Below, piece after piece: positions 9,155 to 16,670 of a stretch of 42,649 nt of DNA; within the stretch, counting starts at the first letter, position 1; the number at the start of each line of letters is the position of its first letter. The notes below the pieces were generated by a model. That model did no database searches. It was not told where the DNA came from and saw only the letters and a list, made by a program, of their open reading frames with translations. The position numbers were made by a program, and so were the translations under genes. Origin of the DNA: Empedobacter sedimenti (lineage in GTDB: Bacteria; Bacteroidota; Bacteroidia; Flavobacteriales; Weeksellaceae); assembly GCF_030005555.1 (NCBI RefSeq), contig NZ_JASCQG010000018.1, positions 1 to 42,649 of the forward strand. Reading direction: 5' to 3'.

Positions 9155-10229
9155 GTTTATGTGAAAATAGTATTTTTTTGATGAAATTAGAAATTGGTCT
9201 TTCCAAATATTTGTAACTAAACAATCCAAAGATTACAACAGAAATTATCATTACAAAATAAATGAAATAAGATTGCTTACCAACATATTGATTATACATT
9301 TCAATAATTCCTAAACCCAAATAACTATGTATAAGATAGATTGAATATGAACTAACACCAATCTTTGTGATAATAGGATTGGTCAAGAAATTAAGGTAAT
9401 TAGGTTTATAAACAAATGCTAAATAAACCATTACTGTAAACATAGTTAAAAGAGTAAACCCAATATCAAGTTTTTCTTGTAAGACCAATATTAAAGCACA
9501 AATTAAGATGTAAACAATATATTTTTTGTCCGATTTGTTGTTGTATAGCTTATATAAAAACATTCCGATCATAAACCAAAAACTTTCTCGGAATAACACC
9601 AAACATCTACTTACAAGTTTCAGATAATCTAATGTAGATGTACTAAAGTATGGTTGCAGATATTGATGTACAAAACTACTACTCATTGCAAAATAGATAG
9701 GAAAACCAACAGCGCAAATAAGAATGAAATTTCGAATGTAAGTCTGTTTGTTTTTAAAATATAGAAACCCAATCAAAAGATAAAAACATACTTCTACCCA
9801 AAGACTCCAATACGAACCATCGATGTAATAATAGTTGAGTGATCCTGTAGCTAAATTAAAAACATGCGGATCTATAAAAGTATTTGCAATTAATAAATTT
9901 GCGAAAGATTTTGAGTTTGTAAAATCATCTCCCGTATATATAAATCTGAAAAAACTAAATGTTATAACGGAACAAATTAACATACCCGGAGCTAATCTGA
10001 TGTATCTTTTTTTCAAGAAATCAGTATAACTTTTTGTTGCTCCTAACGAATAAAGTATAACAAAACCAGAAATAACAAAAAAGAATGGAACGCCAAAGTA
10101 ACCATAGCTTCGGATAAACTCTAAAAATTGATTACCATGTAAGTCATAATTATGTAAATAGTGTCCGATAATTACAATGAGAATTGCAAATACACGCAAA
10201 CCATCGAGGATAGAAATTCTATTCATCAA
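9138..10229 (-). CDS. Acyltransferase 3 family membrane protein (OafA/YrhL-like)
   Basis: This 363-aa inner-membrane protein of the acyltransferase-3 family (PF01757) O-acylates sugars of LPS, capsule or peptidoglycan-linked glycans. The N-terminus RISILDGLRVFAILIVIIGH contains the conserved DGLR and the helix-1 His (H22). Further motifs are the FFFVISGFVI signature (near 49-58), SYWSLWVEVCFYL (near 138-150) and YSIYLIHSYLG (near 290-300). About ten transmembrane helices are evident and there is no C-terminal SGNH domain. No sugar-biosynthesis genes lie nearby, so the acceptor is unknown. Its stop codon lies in the terminator loop. A TATATTTG -7 element is found on the minus strand at 10264-10271. 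Confidence 0.92.
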   Translation of the reverse strand: MMNRISILDGLRVFAILIVIIGHYLHNYDLHGNQFLEFIRSYGYFGVPFFFVISGFVILYSLGATKSYTDFLKKRYIRLAPGMLICSVITFSFFRFIYTGDDFTNSKSFANLLIANTFIDPHVFNLATGSLNYYYIDGSYWSLWVEVCFYLLIGFLYFKNKQTYIRNFILICAVGFPIYFAMSSSFVHQYLQPYFSTSTLDYLKLVSRCLVLFRESFWFMIGMFLYKLYNNKSDKKYIVYILICALILVLQEKLDIGFTLLTMFTVMVYLAFVYKPNYLNFLTNPIITKIGVSSYSIYLIHSYLGLGIIEMYNQYVGKQSYFIYFVMIISVVIFGLFSYKYLERPISNFIKKILFSHKQKAES

Positions 10230-10263
10230 AAAAAGTAGTATTTATAGTTTATTTAAGTTATCA

Positions 10264-10271
10264 CAAATATA
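10264..10271 (-). promoter_or_regulatory. -7 promoter element of the acyltransferase gene
   Basis: Read on the minus strand this is TATATTTG, an exact TAnnTTTG match about 35 bases before the start codon. No CAA (minus-strand TTG) occurs at the -33 distance. Confidence 0.5.
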
Positions 10272-10292
10272 TTGAATTACTTCGTATTGAGT

Positions 10293-10323
10293 GTTGATGA
10301 ATAACTATTTAAAAATATCTTTG
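10293..10323 (+). promoter_or_regulatory. recX promoter placed for a leaderless transcript
   Basis: A -33-like GTTG (10293-10296), a 19-base spacer and TATCTTTG (10316-10323) match the Bacteroidota promoter. The -7 element ends only four bases before the recX ATG, so transcription should begin at or next to the start codon. Confidence 0.65.
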
Positions 10324-10327
10324 CAAT

Positions 10328-10828
10328 ATGAGTTTCTCCAAAGACAATCCCAAAAAGATTTATACAATCAATGAGATAAAAGATAAAATGGCAAAATATT
10401 GTCTGTATCAAGATCGTTGTCATTGGGAAGTAGAGAAAAAACTACGCGAGTTTGATTTAATTCCTGAAGCGAAAGATGAAATTTTGTTCAAATTAATTGA
10501 TTATGGTTTTCTGAACGAAGGACGTTTTGTGCATAGTTTTGTGCGAGGAAAAGTGAACCAAAAAATGTGGGGAAGAAATCGCTTGCGTCAAGAACTAAAA
10601 CTGCGTCAAATTAACCAAAAGATGATTGACATTGCATTGAAAGAAGAGATTGACGCAGATAAATATTGGTCAAACTTGTTACATCTTACGCGAAAAAAGT
10701 TCAATTTATTGGCTTCAGAGCGCGAATCTTTTAAGAAAACAAATAAAGTAAAAGCTTATTTGGCTTACAAAGGTTATGAGTTTGATTTGATGAATGATGC
10801 TATCGAAATAGTGAAATCTGAAGATTAA
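10328..10828 (+). CDS. recX: Regulatory protein RecX
   Basis: RecX binds RecA filaments and usually limits RecA activity in recombination and SOS induction. The 166 aa are the normal length and all-helical, built of three-helix repeats. The family N-terminus is visible (YTINEIKDKMAKYCLYQDRCHWEVEKKL), followed by LIDYGFLNEGRFVHSFVRGK and WGRNRLRQELKLRQI. The start at 10328 is supported by the promoter that ends four bases upstream and by family alignment; a later ATG (Met21) would remove a conserved helix. recA is not in the window. A weak hairpin follows the gene. Confidence 0.93.
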   Translation: MSFSKDNPKKIYTINEIKDKMAKYCLYQDRCHWEVEKKLREFDLIPEAKDEILFKLIDYGFLNEGRFVHSFVRGKVNQKMWGRNRLRQELKLRQINQKMIDIALKEEIDADKYWSNLLHLTRKKFNLLASERESFKKTNKVKAYLAYKGYEFDLMNDAIEIVKSED

Positions 10829-10873
10829 TTACAACTCATCCTGAAAATTCAACAATTCGGTAAACTATTTGAA

Positions 10874-10904
10874 AAAAGTAAGTGTTCTTAGATTACTTTT
10901 ATTC
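10874..10904 (+). terminator. Probable terminator of recX
   Basis: AAAAGTAA (10874-10881) pairs with TTACTTTT (10893-10900) across an 11-base loop, followed by ATT. The stem is modest. Confidence 0.5.
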
Positions 10905-10923
10905 CATAATTAATTAACACATT

Positions 10924-11571
10924 ATGGAAAATTTAGTCAAAATCATTATTTACATTCACGCATTTTTCGGAGGAATTGGTTTAATTTCAGGAACTGTTGT
11001 TATGTTCATGAAAAAAGGAAGTTTGATGCATAAGAAAGTCGGAAAAGTATTTTCGATTGGGATGTTAGTCAGCTCAATTCTTTCGCTAATTATTTGTGCT
11101 TTTCCTAATCATCACAATTCTTTTCTTTTGATGATTGGTATTTTCACGATTTACATGATTTTGATGGGAAATAGAATACTGAATTATAAACGTAAAAAAT
11201 ACACAAATAATTTAGATAAAGTAATTTCAGGCGCAATGCTTTTTACTTCGATAATAATGCTTGTTTTCGGAATACTTCCTTTATTTTCAGGTGACGGAAT
11301 CGGAATTTTGTATTTAATTTTCGGAGGTTTAGGCGCATTTATGGCTTATCGTGATTTTGTTTTTTATAAAGATGTCAATAATTTTAAAAAATGGACGATG
11401 AGTCATGTGGGTAAAATGGTAGGTGCTTACATTGCTTCGGTTACTGCATTTTTGGTTGCGGGAGCTGGTTTTGGAGATAATATTTATTTCTGGATTGTAC
11501 CTTCTATTATCGGAACGATTTATATTATTTCGTGGGCAAAAAAACTAAATAAAAAAGTTGCAGTGAATTGA
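10924..11571 (+). CDS. DUF2306-like multi-pass membrane protein
   Basis: This 215-aa protein is almost entirely hydrophobic, with six or seven transmembrane helices. It has conserved-looking histidines at the start of helices: IHAFFGGIGLISG (H12), LMHKKVGKVF (H36), and SHVGKMVGAYIAS (near H160). The layout H-x-G in helix 1 followed by LHRxxG/MHKKxGK fits the DUF2306/cytochrome b561-like group, where such His residues may bind haem. Haem binding is inference. The next gene encodes a lipoprotein starting 23 bases later, so both may be one transcript. Confidence 0.75.
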   Translation: MENLVKIIIYIHAFFGGIGLISGTVVMFMKKGSLMHKKVGKVFSIGMLVSSILSLIICAFPNHHNSFLLMIGIFTIYMILMGNRILNYKRKKYTNNLDKVISGAMLFTSIIMLVFGILPLFSGDGIGILYLIFGGLGAFMAYRDFVFYKDVNNFKKWTMSHVGKMVGAYIASVTAFLVAGAGFGDNIYFWIVPSIIGTIYIISWAKKLNKKVAVN

Positions 11572-11594
11572 TTATCTTTAATCAAAACACTTGT

Positions 11595-12152
11595 ATGAAA
11601 TATATCTATTCAGTTTTAATTCTTTTGTTTTTATTAGGTTGTCAAACAAACAAGATTAACTCGATTCCAAAAGAAATTAAAGATAAAAATTTTTATCAAG
11701 CATTAGAACAAACAACTATAATTGCGAAATCAAACCATTTAAATGTAGAAAATATAGGAGTTATTTTTACAGAGGATAACTTGTATATTTATATTTCTGA
11801 AGTAAAAGAAATTAATTTGAATAGTGACTTCAAATATTTACAGACTAAAATAAATGGTAGAATTTATAAATTAATAGTTAATCAAGATGATAAAATTGTC
11901 GAAAAATTTGTAGATATAAGAAAAGCAATTAAAGTACCTTTTGAAGAAACTGATATTTTTGAGGATGAAGAAAAAGGTTATAAAATTAGATTTCAAAGAA
12001 ATTTAGAATCCAATCAATTTATTTTGCAAAGATTATCGCATTATTACGAGTATGATAAAGATTTTATTTTAAAAGAAGATGAAAAATATTTTCCAAACAT
12101 GAAAATTATTTTACCAGAGCCAATAAATGAACCTCGGATGGAATCAGAATAA
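11595..12152 (+). CDS. Hypothetical lipoprotein
   Basis: I do not recognise this protein. It begins MKYIYSVLILLFLLGCQTNK, a signal peptide with a lipobox (LLGC, Cys16), so it is probably an envelope lipoprotein with 169 mature residues. The mature part is rich in Lys, Glu and Ile with mixed strands and helices, and ends in an acidic tail. I chose the ATG at 11595. The longer frame would start with a TTG overlapping the upstream stop and would put nine residues before a canonical lipoprotein signal. It probably shares a transcript with the DUF2306-like gene and ends at a bidirectional terminator. Confidence 0.75.
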   Translation: MKYIYSVLILLFLLGCQTNKINSIPKEIKDKNFYQALEQTTIIAKSNHLNVENIGVIFTEDNLYIYISEVKEINLNSDFKYLQTKINGRIYKLIVNQDDKIVEKFVDIRKAIKVPFEETDIFEDEEKGYKIRFQRNLESNQFILQRLSHYYEYDKDFILKEDEKYFPNMKIILPEPINEPRMESE

Positions 12153-12158
12153 AATATT

Positions 12159-12191
12159 AAAACCGAATTTCGAAACTCAAAATTCGGTTTT
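12159..12191. terminator. Bidirectional terminator, lipoprotein / CAT-like gene
   Basis: AAAACCGAATTT (12159-12170) pairs with AAATTCGGTTTT (12180-12191) across a 9-base loop between convergent stops. Confidence 0.9.
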
Positions 12192-12198
12192 ACTATTT

Positions 12199-12831
12199 CT
12201 AAAATTTACTTAACTCTTTTTCAAATTCTTGTAGATAATTTGCCAAATGAAAACCATCTACAAACCCATGATTGGCTTCTACCGAAACAGGCATGTACAT
12301 TTTGTCGTTTTCTTTATAAGCTTTACCAAAAATAATTCGCGGAATAGATTCTTTTGTTCCAAAATTAGATGGTTGTGTTAAACCTGTAAATCTTGACCAA
12401 GGAAATGTAGAATGACGAACCAAACCAATGGTAATTTCTTCGTTTTTGATGTGCAAACCAACCGAATTTTCTACACTCGCAATTTGTTCTTGTAGTTGAG
12501 TATTAAAAATCTCAAAATCTTCAGTGAAATTCATTAATCCAAAACCAAAAGTTCCGTCTTTTCTACCAATTGTAGTTCCGCAATCTAAATGATCGTAAAC
12601 AAAAATTTCTTCATCTTCAATGCGATATTTAAATTCTTCGATACGATTTTCGGCTAACATAGAGCAATGTAAATAAACCGCAAAAAAAGATAAATTATTT
12701 GCTTTTGCAAATTCATAAGCTTTAGAGCATTCAACCTCCGCAACAATTCCGACATATGGATTATCCATATTAGAAAACATATTGAAATGTTCTTGTCGTT
12801 TCCAATTTTCAGGATTAAATTTTCGTTTCAT
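12199..12831 (-). CDS. Chloramphenicol acetyltransferase-like O-acyltransferase
   Basis: This 210-aa protein is of the CAT fold (PF00302), a trimeric acetyl-CoA-dependent O-acetyltransferase. The N-terminus MKRKFNPENWKRQEHFNMF is the family's usual start. The catalytic motif reads ANHGFVDGFH, keeping the catalytic His188 and structural Asp192 of the CAT signature HHxxxDG, but with Asn in place of the first His. FPWSRFTGL corresponds to the conserved FPWxxFT. Whether it acetylates chloramphenicol is unknown; many such Bacteroidota proteins are annotated only as CatA-like. I prefer the start at 12831 over the ATG at 12849 because the extra six residues are not family-like. It diverges from a Crp-type regulator gene, which may control it. 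Confidence 0.85.
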   Translation of the reverse strand: MKRKFNPENWKRQEHFNMFSNMDNPYVGIVAEVECSKAYEFAKANNLSFFAVYLHCSMLAENRIEEFKYRIEDEEIFVYDHLDCGTTIGRKDGTFGFGLMNFTEDFEIFNTQLQEQIASVENSVGLHIKNEEITIGLVRHSTFPWSRFTGLTQPSNFGTKESIPRIIFGKAYKENDKMYMPVSVEANHGFVDGFHLANYLQEFEKELSKF

Positions 12832-12905
12832 TGTTGCAAAAATAAGCATAAAAAATTTCTATATTTAATTATCAATATTGAAATCTATTACCTAAACTAA
12901 ATTAA

Positions 12906-13532
12906 ATGAAGAAATTAATTTCAGAATTATTTTCAGAGAATGAACTTATTACTGAATTTTCGAACGAAATTCAAACAATGAGATTTCCAGCTTCTACAGT
13001 TGCTATAAAACCTGGACAATACATTAGAAATGTGCCAATTGTACTTTCTGGTGTGATTAAGGTTTTGCGCATTAATGAAAACGGAGACGAATTGTTTTTG
13101 TATTACATAGGATACGGAGAATCTTGTGCAGAATCTTTGGCAAAATGCATTAGAGATAAACCAAGTAATATAAAGGCTGTGATTGATGAAGATGTAGAAT
13201 TACTGGCAATTCCGGCGGAAAAAGTAAAAGAATGGTTTTCGAAGTATGGAAGTTGGCAACAATATGTGCTAAAAATGCTTGATTTAAGGTATGATGAAAT
13301 TATACATGCGATAGATAATATTGCTTTTAAGAAAGTTGACAGTCGTTTGATTGATTATTTGTTGATGAAATCTAATGCAATTCAGAGTAAAGAAATGATT
13401 ATCACACATCAGGAAATTGCAACGGAGTTAGCGACTTCTAGAGAAGTTGTTTCGCGTTTATTGAAAACGTTAGAACAAGAAGGAAAAGTGAAACTATTTC
13501 GGAACAAAATTGAGATAATTTCGCTTGTGTGA
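12906..13532 (+). CDS. Crp/Fnr-family transcriptional regulator
   Basis: This 208-aa cytosolic regulator has an N-terminal cyclic-nucleotide-type β-barrel (about 15-110, with SGVIKVLRINENGDELFLYYIGYGES) and a C-terminal winged helix (about 145-205). The recognition helix lies in HQEIATELATSREVVSRLLKTLEQEG. No four-cysteine N-terminal Fnr iron-sulphur motif is present. In the cAMP pocket the usual RxS phosphate loop is not evident, so the ligand is unknown. It is transcribed away from the CAT-like gene, with about 75 bases between starts, a typical arrangement for a regulator and its target. Confidence 0.9.
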   Translation: MKKLISELFSENELITEFSNEIQTMRFPASTVAIKPGQYIRNVPIVLSGVIKVLRINENGDELFLYYIGYGESCAESLAKCIRDKPSNIKAVIDEDVELLAIPAEKVKEWFSKYGSWQQYVLKMLDLRYDEIIHAIDNIAFKKVDSRLIDYLLMKSNAIQSKEMIITHQEIATELATSREVVSRLLKTLEQEGKVKLFRNKIEIISLV

Positions 13533-13640
13533 CAAAACATACAGAGTTTTAAAAATCTATAGACGATATTTGATTATAATAATTTATTATATTGATTTTT
13601 TTAAAGAAAATCATCGAATCTAACTGACCACCTATAACAT

Positions 13641-13676
13641 GAAAACCTACAAATGCAACTGTAATTGTAGGTTTTC
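13641..13676. terminator. Bidirectional terminator between crp-like and EamA genes
   Basis: GAAAACCTACAA (13641-13652) pairs perfectly with TTGTAGGTTTTC (13665-13676) across a 12-base loop between convergent genes. Confidence 0.88.
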
Positions 13677-13686
13677 TATGTATTGT

Positions 13687-14583
13687 TTAAGCAGCAGCTT
13701 TCTTCAGCTTTTTATTTTTGTATGCATCGGAAATAATATTTAAGGTAACGCCAATAATGATCATTAAAACGCCTAATGCTAAATTGAGTGAGAAATGTTC
13801 GCCAAACATCATTACACTAATTGCAACAGCTACAACAGGCTCAAAAGCTCCTAAAATGGAAGTTGGTGTAGAGCCAATATATTTGATTGCATAAACCAAT
13901 GCAACGCTAGAAATAACTGTTGTAACAAACGCAAAAATAGCAATATTGATTCCGGTTTGGAATGATGGTATTGCAAAACTACCTTTCCCGATGATTAACT
14001 TAGTTCCATAATAAGCAGCTGAGATAATAAAAGAATAAAAGGTAAGAGTTGTTCCATTTAATGTTTTTACACTCGATTTATTTACTGTAACAATATAAAT
14101 TGCATAGCCTAAGGCACTAATAAAAACAATAAATAATCCGATTAAATTCAAATCAAATTTTCCATTTTTTATACTCAATAATATAACGCCTGCAATTGTG
14201 AAAACGATGGCTAAAATAGAAGCCATTGTTAAGCGTTCTTTGTAAAATACAGCCATAATGATGGCAACAATAAGTGGATAAACAAATAATAATGTGGAAG
14301 CAATTCCGGCGCTTAAATAATCGTAGGCTTTGAATAAAGCGTCTGATGAAATTCCGTAACACATTCCTAATAATAAAATGATTGCAAGATGTTTTTTCTC
14401 AACTTTCAATGATTTTCTAGCAATGACTAGATAACTTCCAAGTAAAAGAGCTGAGAAGAAAAATCGATAAAATAAAGTTGTATCCATCGAGAAACCAACC
14501 TTTTTTAAAGGCAAAATAAACAACGGGATTAATCCGTAAGAGATAGAGGATAGTAGACCAAAAATGTATCCTTTTACTTTCAT
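13687..14583 (-). CDS. EamA/DMT-family exporter
   Basis: This 298-aa inner-membrane protein with ten transmembrane helices is built of two EamA repeats (PF00892), a family that exports amino acids, metabolites or drugs. Repeat 1 begins GYIFGLLSSISYGLIPLFILPL and repeat 2 near LIGLFIVFISALGYAIYIVTV. The repeat endings VFYKERLTMASILAIVFTIAGVILLS and MFGEHFSLNLALGVLMIIIGVTLN are the classic xxGExxxxxxxxGxxxIxxG signature. I start it at 14583 (MKVKGY). The longer frame to 14631 would place its first codons inside the upstream gene's terminator hairpin and adds no family sequence. The substrate cannot be predicted. Confidence 0.9.
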   Translation of the reverse strand: MKVKGYIFGLLSSISYGLIPLFILPLKKVGFSMDTTLFYRFFFSALLLGSYLVIARKSLKVEKKHLAIILLLGMCYGISSDALFKAYDYLSAGIASTLLFVYPLIVAIIMAVFYKERLTMASILAIVFTIAGVILLSIKNGKFDLNLIGLFIVFISALGYAIYIVTVNKSSVKTLNGTTLTFYSFIISAAYYGTKLIIGKGSFAIPSFQTGINIAIFAFVTTVISSVALVYAIKYIGSTPTSILGAFEPVVAVAISVMMFGEHFSLNLALGVLMIIIGVTLNIISDAYKNKKLKKAAA

Positions 14584-14592
14584 AATATAGAT

Positions 14593-14631
14593 AAAAAATG
14601 AAGTTCGAATTGTACAAAACTCGAACTTCAT
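14593..14631 (-). terminator. Intrinsic terminator of the serine hydrolase gene
   Basis: ATGAAGTTCGA and its exact complement form an 11-bp stem (14598-14608 with 14621-14631). On the minus strand it is followed by TTTTTT. It lies between the serine hydrolase stop (14655) and the EamA start (14583). Confidence 0.92.
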
Positions 14632-14654
14632 GATATAATTAATTGTATTGTAAA

Positions 14655-16193
14655 TTATTTTCTTGTAAAGCTTAAATCTTGAAAATCATAGCTAAAATCT
14701 GTTAATGGAGAAATAGGTTTCATTGTAAAACCACTTAATTTTCCATCTTGTATTTCTGTAAAGACAAAAGCATCAGCATGGAAATAACGATTATTCCATT
14801 TTACGGCAAAAGTATTGTCTTTATAGAAGAATAATTCTCCTGTTAATTGTGGCGAACGCTTAGATTCGAAAATCAACTTTCCTTTCTTTTCATAAATCGA
14901 AACATCTCCAAACCAATTGTCTTTGAAAGTTCCTACAAAAGATTTTGGATCAAATTTGATGGCTTTATTCTTTTGATTAGCCTCTACGGTTTTCCAAACA
15001 GCATTTGTTATATCATCAGCAGCTTCTACATTTTTTTTCAAGATATCACCATAAGTTTTTACCCAATCAGTTGGTTTGTTACCTAAATAATGATCTTTAA
15101 TGGTATTAGAAATTGCTCTAAAGGCCATTCCTTCTTGCTGATTTGTTAAAATAACAATTCCGAGATTTAACTGCGGATAAAACATTGTTTGTGTTACAAT
15201 TCCTTCTAATCCACCAGTATGCGAAACTTCTAGTTTACCATTCATATCTTGTAATTGCCAACCCAAACCATAAGCTTTGAACAACGAATTGTAAGGAGCG
15301 GTTGTGCGAATTGGTTGTAAAGTTTGAGGCGAAATCATTTCTTGCATTTGCTTTTCAGAAATAATTTGTTTTCCGTTAACTTTTCCTTTATTAAGATTGA
15401 ACTGCAACCATTTCGCTAAATCATCTACATTAGAATAAAGCCCTGCAGCTGCATCAAAAATAGGGTTTTTGTAACGCTCTATCACTTGTAATTTACCATC
15501 AATAGGCACATGAGGATCAATTACATCTTTACGATCTTTTAAGACATTCCAGCTTGCAGCTGTATGCGTCATTCCAATAGGCTCTATTAATCGTTTTGTA
15601 ACAAAATCTACCCAAGATTGTCCCGAAACGCGCTCTACAACAACACCTGCAATAATATACAATAAGTTATCGTAGTCATATTTTGCTCTAAATCCAGATA
15701 CAGGTTTTAGATAATGAATATTGTTGATAATATCTGTTGGAGTAAAATTGTGACCATCTGGCCAAACCATCAAATCTCCAGCTCCTAATCCAAGTCCACT
15801 TCGATGAGTAAGTAAGTCGCGAATTGTAAACTCGTTTGTTACATAGTCGTTGTACATCTTAAATTCTGGAATATAGTTGATGACTTTATCGTCCCATTTA
15901 ATTTTATTTTCGTCTACCAAAATAGCTAAAGCTGCTGCTGTAAACGCTTTCGAATTTGATGCAATTCCGAAATTAGTTGAAGATTGTACTTTTTCTTTGC
16001 TTTTGATCGACTTTAAACCATATCCTTTACTGTGTACAATTGTACCATCTTTGATAACGGCTACCGAAATTCCAGGAACATCAAAGGTTTTTATTGCATT
16101 TTCAGTAACTTGATCAATAGTTTGATTTGATATATTTTGTCCAAAAGCCGAAATAGAGGCTAATGTAAGTAGTGTAAATAGTCTATTTTTCAT
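14655..16193 (-). CDS. Secreted serine hydrolase, class C β-lactamase/ PBP-like, with DUF3471 tail
   Basis: This 512-aa exported protein has a signal peptide ending AFG-Q (about residue 19). The β-lactamase/transpeptidase domain (PF00144, about 25-365) has its three active-site motifs: S79-N-S-K82 (nucleophile and base), Y174-D-N176 and the HTGG box (325-328). The C-terminal 120 aa (KFDPKSFVGTFKDNWFGDVSIYEKKGKLIF…) form a small β-barrel of the DUF3471/lipocalin-like type often fused to such enzymes. Family members act as D-aminopeptidases, esterases or peptidoglycan-related hydrolases in the periplasm. β-lactam resistance is not implied. It is monocistronic and ends in a perfect hairpin. Confidence 0.92.
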   Translation of the reverse strand: MKNRLFTLLTLASISAFGQNISNQTIDQVTENAIKTFDVPGISVAVIKDGTIVHSKGYGLKSIKSKEKVQSSTNFGIASNSKAFTAAALAILVDENKIKWDDKVINYIPEFKMYNDYVTNEFTIRDLLTHRSGLGLGAGDLMVWPDGHNFTPTDIINNIHYLKPVSGFRAKYDYDNLLYIIAGVVVERVSGQSWVDFVTKRLIEPIGMTHTAASWNVLKDRKDVIDPHVPIDGKLQVIERYKNPIFDAAAGLYSNVDDLAKWLQFNLNKGKVNGKQIISEKQMQEMISPQTLQPIRTTAPYNSLFKAYGLGWQLQDMNGKLEVSHTGGLEGIVTQTMFYPQLNLGIVILTNQQEGMAFRAISNTIKDHYLGNKPTDWVKTYGDILKKNVEAADDITNAVWKTVEANQKNKAIKFDPKSFVGTFKDNWFGDVSIYEKKGKLIFESKRSPQLTGELFFYKDNTFAVKWNNRYFHADAFVFTEIQDGKLSGFTMKPISPLTDFSYDFQDLSFTRK

Positions 16194-16236
16194 GTTTTGA
16201 TTTAAAGAATAGCTAAGGTAGAAAGTTTATTCGGAA

Positions 16237-16581
16237 TTATAGTTTATTAAGATGTGTAAACTTAAAACCTTCAAATGTTTTTAGACCAAAACCAAGGAAA
16301 CGATCAAGTGCAGTATGCGCAGTAAAGATTAATCCTAACATAATACACCATTCAACTTTGAAAAAATAACCGATTAATGCAAGTCCAATTGTGAGAATAT
16401 AATTGTGTATAAAATTATAGCTAATTGCACCAACTTTATTTCCAAATAAATAACCGATCATAAAAATATCTGGAGCAAGAAAAAGTACAGCAAACCAAAA
16501 CCAGGAATAATCAAGTTCATAGTAAATCAATATTGAAGCGACTAAAATTGCAAGTTGTTCTAGTTTAAGGAAAGTTTTCAT
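16237..16581 (-). CDS. DUF4260 membrane protein
   Basis: This 114-aa protein has four hydrophobic helices and matches the small DUF4260 family as I know it: LEQLAILVASILIYYELDYSWFWFAVLFLAPDIFMIGYLFGNKVGAISYNFIHNY, then a helix pair, and the C-terminal H-T-ALDRFLGFGLKTFEGFKFTHL. Conserved polar residues (D37, H58, D91, R92) sit at membrane borders. Function is unknown. It lies between lepA (after a terminator) and the serine hydrolase, all on the minus strand. Confidence 0.82.
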   Translation of the reverse strand: MKTFLKLEQLAILVASILIYYELDYSWFWFAVLFLAPDIFMIGYLFGNKVGAISYNFIHNYILTIGLALIGYFFKVEWCIMLGLIFTAHTALDRFLGFGLKTFEGFKFTHLNKL

Positions 16582-16623
16582 ACTATTTTTATTAATAAGT
16601 AGAAGTTAAGAATTTTTTGTTAC

Positions 16624-16652
16624 AAAAAAAGCCGTTCTAATGAACGGCTTTT
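16624..16652 (-). terminator. Intrinsic terminator of lepA
   Basis: A perfect 11-bp stem, AAAAGCCGTTC with its complement (16627-16652), encloses a 4-base loop. Read on the minus strand it ends in a T run, 19 bases after the lepA stop. Confidence 0.94.
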
Positions 16653-16670
16653 AATATATAAAATGAAATC

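Noticed and set aside
12872-12881. Perfect 10-bp palindrome TCAATATTGA between the divergent CAT-like and Crp-like genes
   Set aside because: It is short, AT-rich and close to chance expectation in this DNA, and it does not match a full Crp/Fnr TTGAT-N4-ATCAA site. Suggestive only because of its position.
13593-13613. TGATTTT…AAAATCA inverted repeat after the Crp-like gene
   Set aside because: A short AT-rich stem without a T run. The nearby perfect 12-bp hairpin at 13641-13676 explains termination better.
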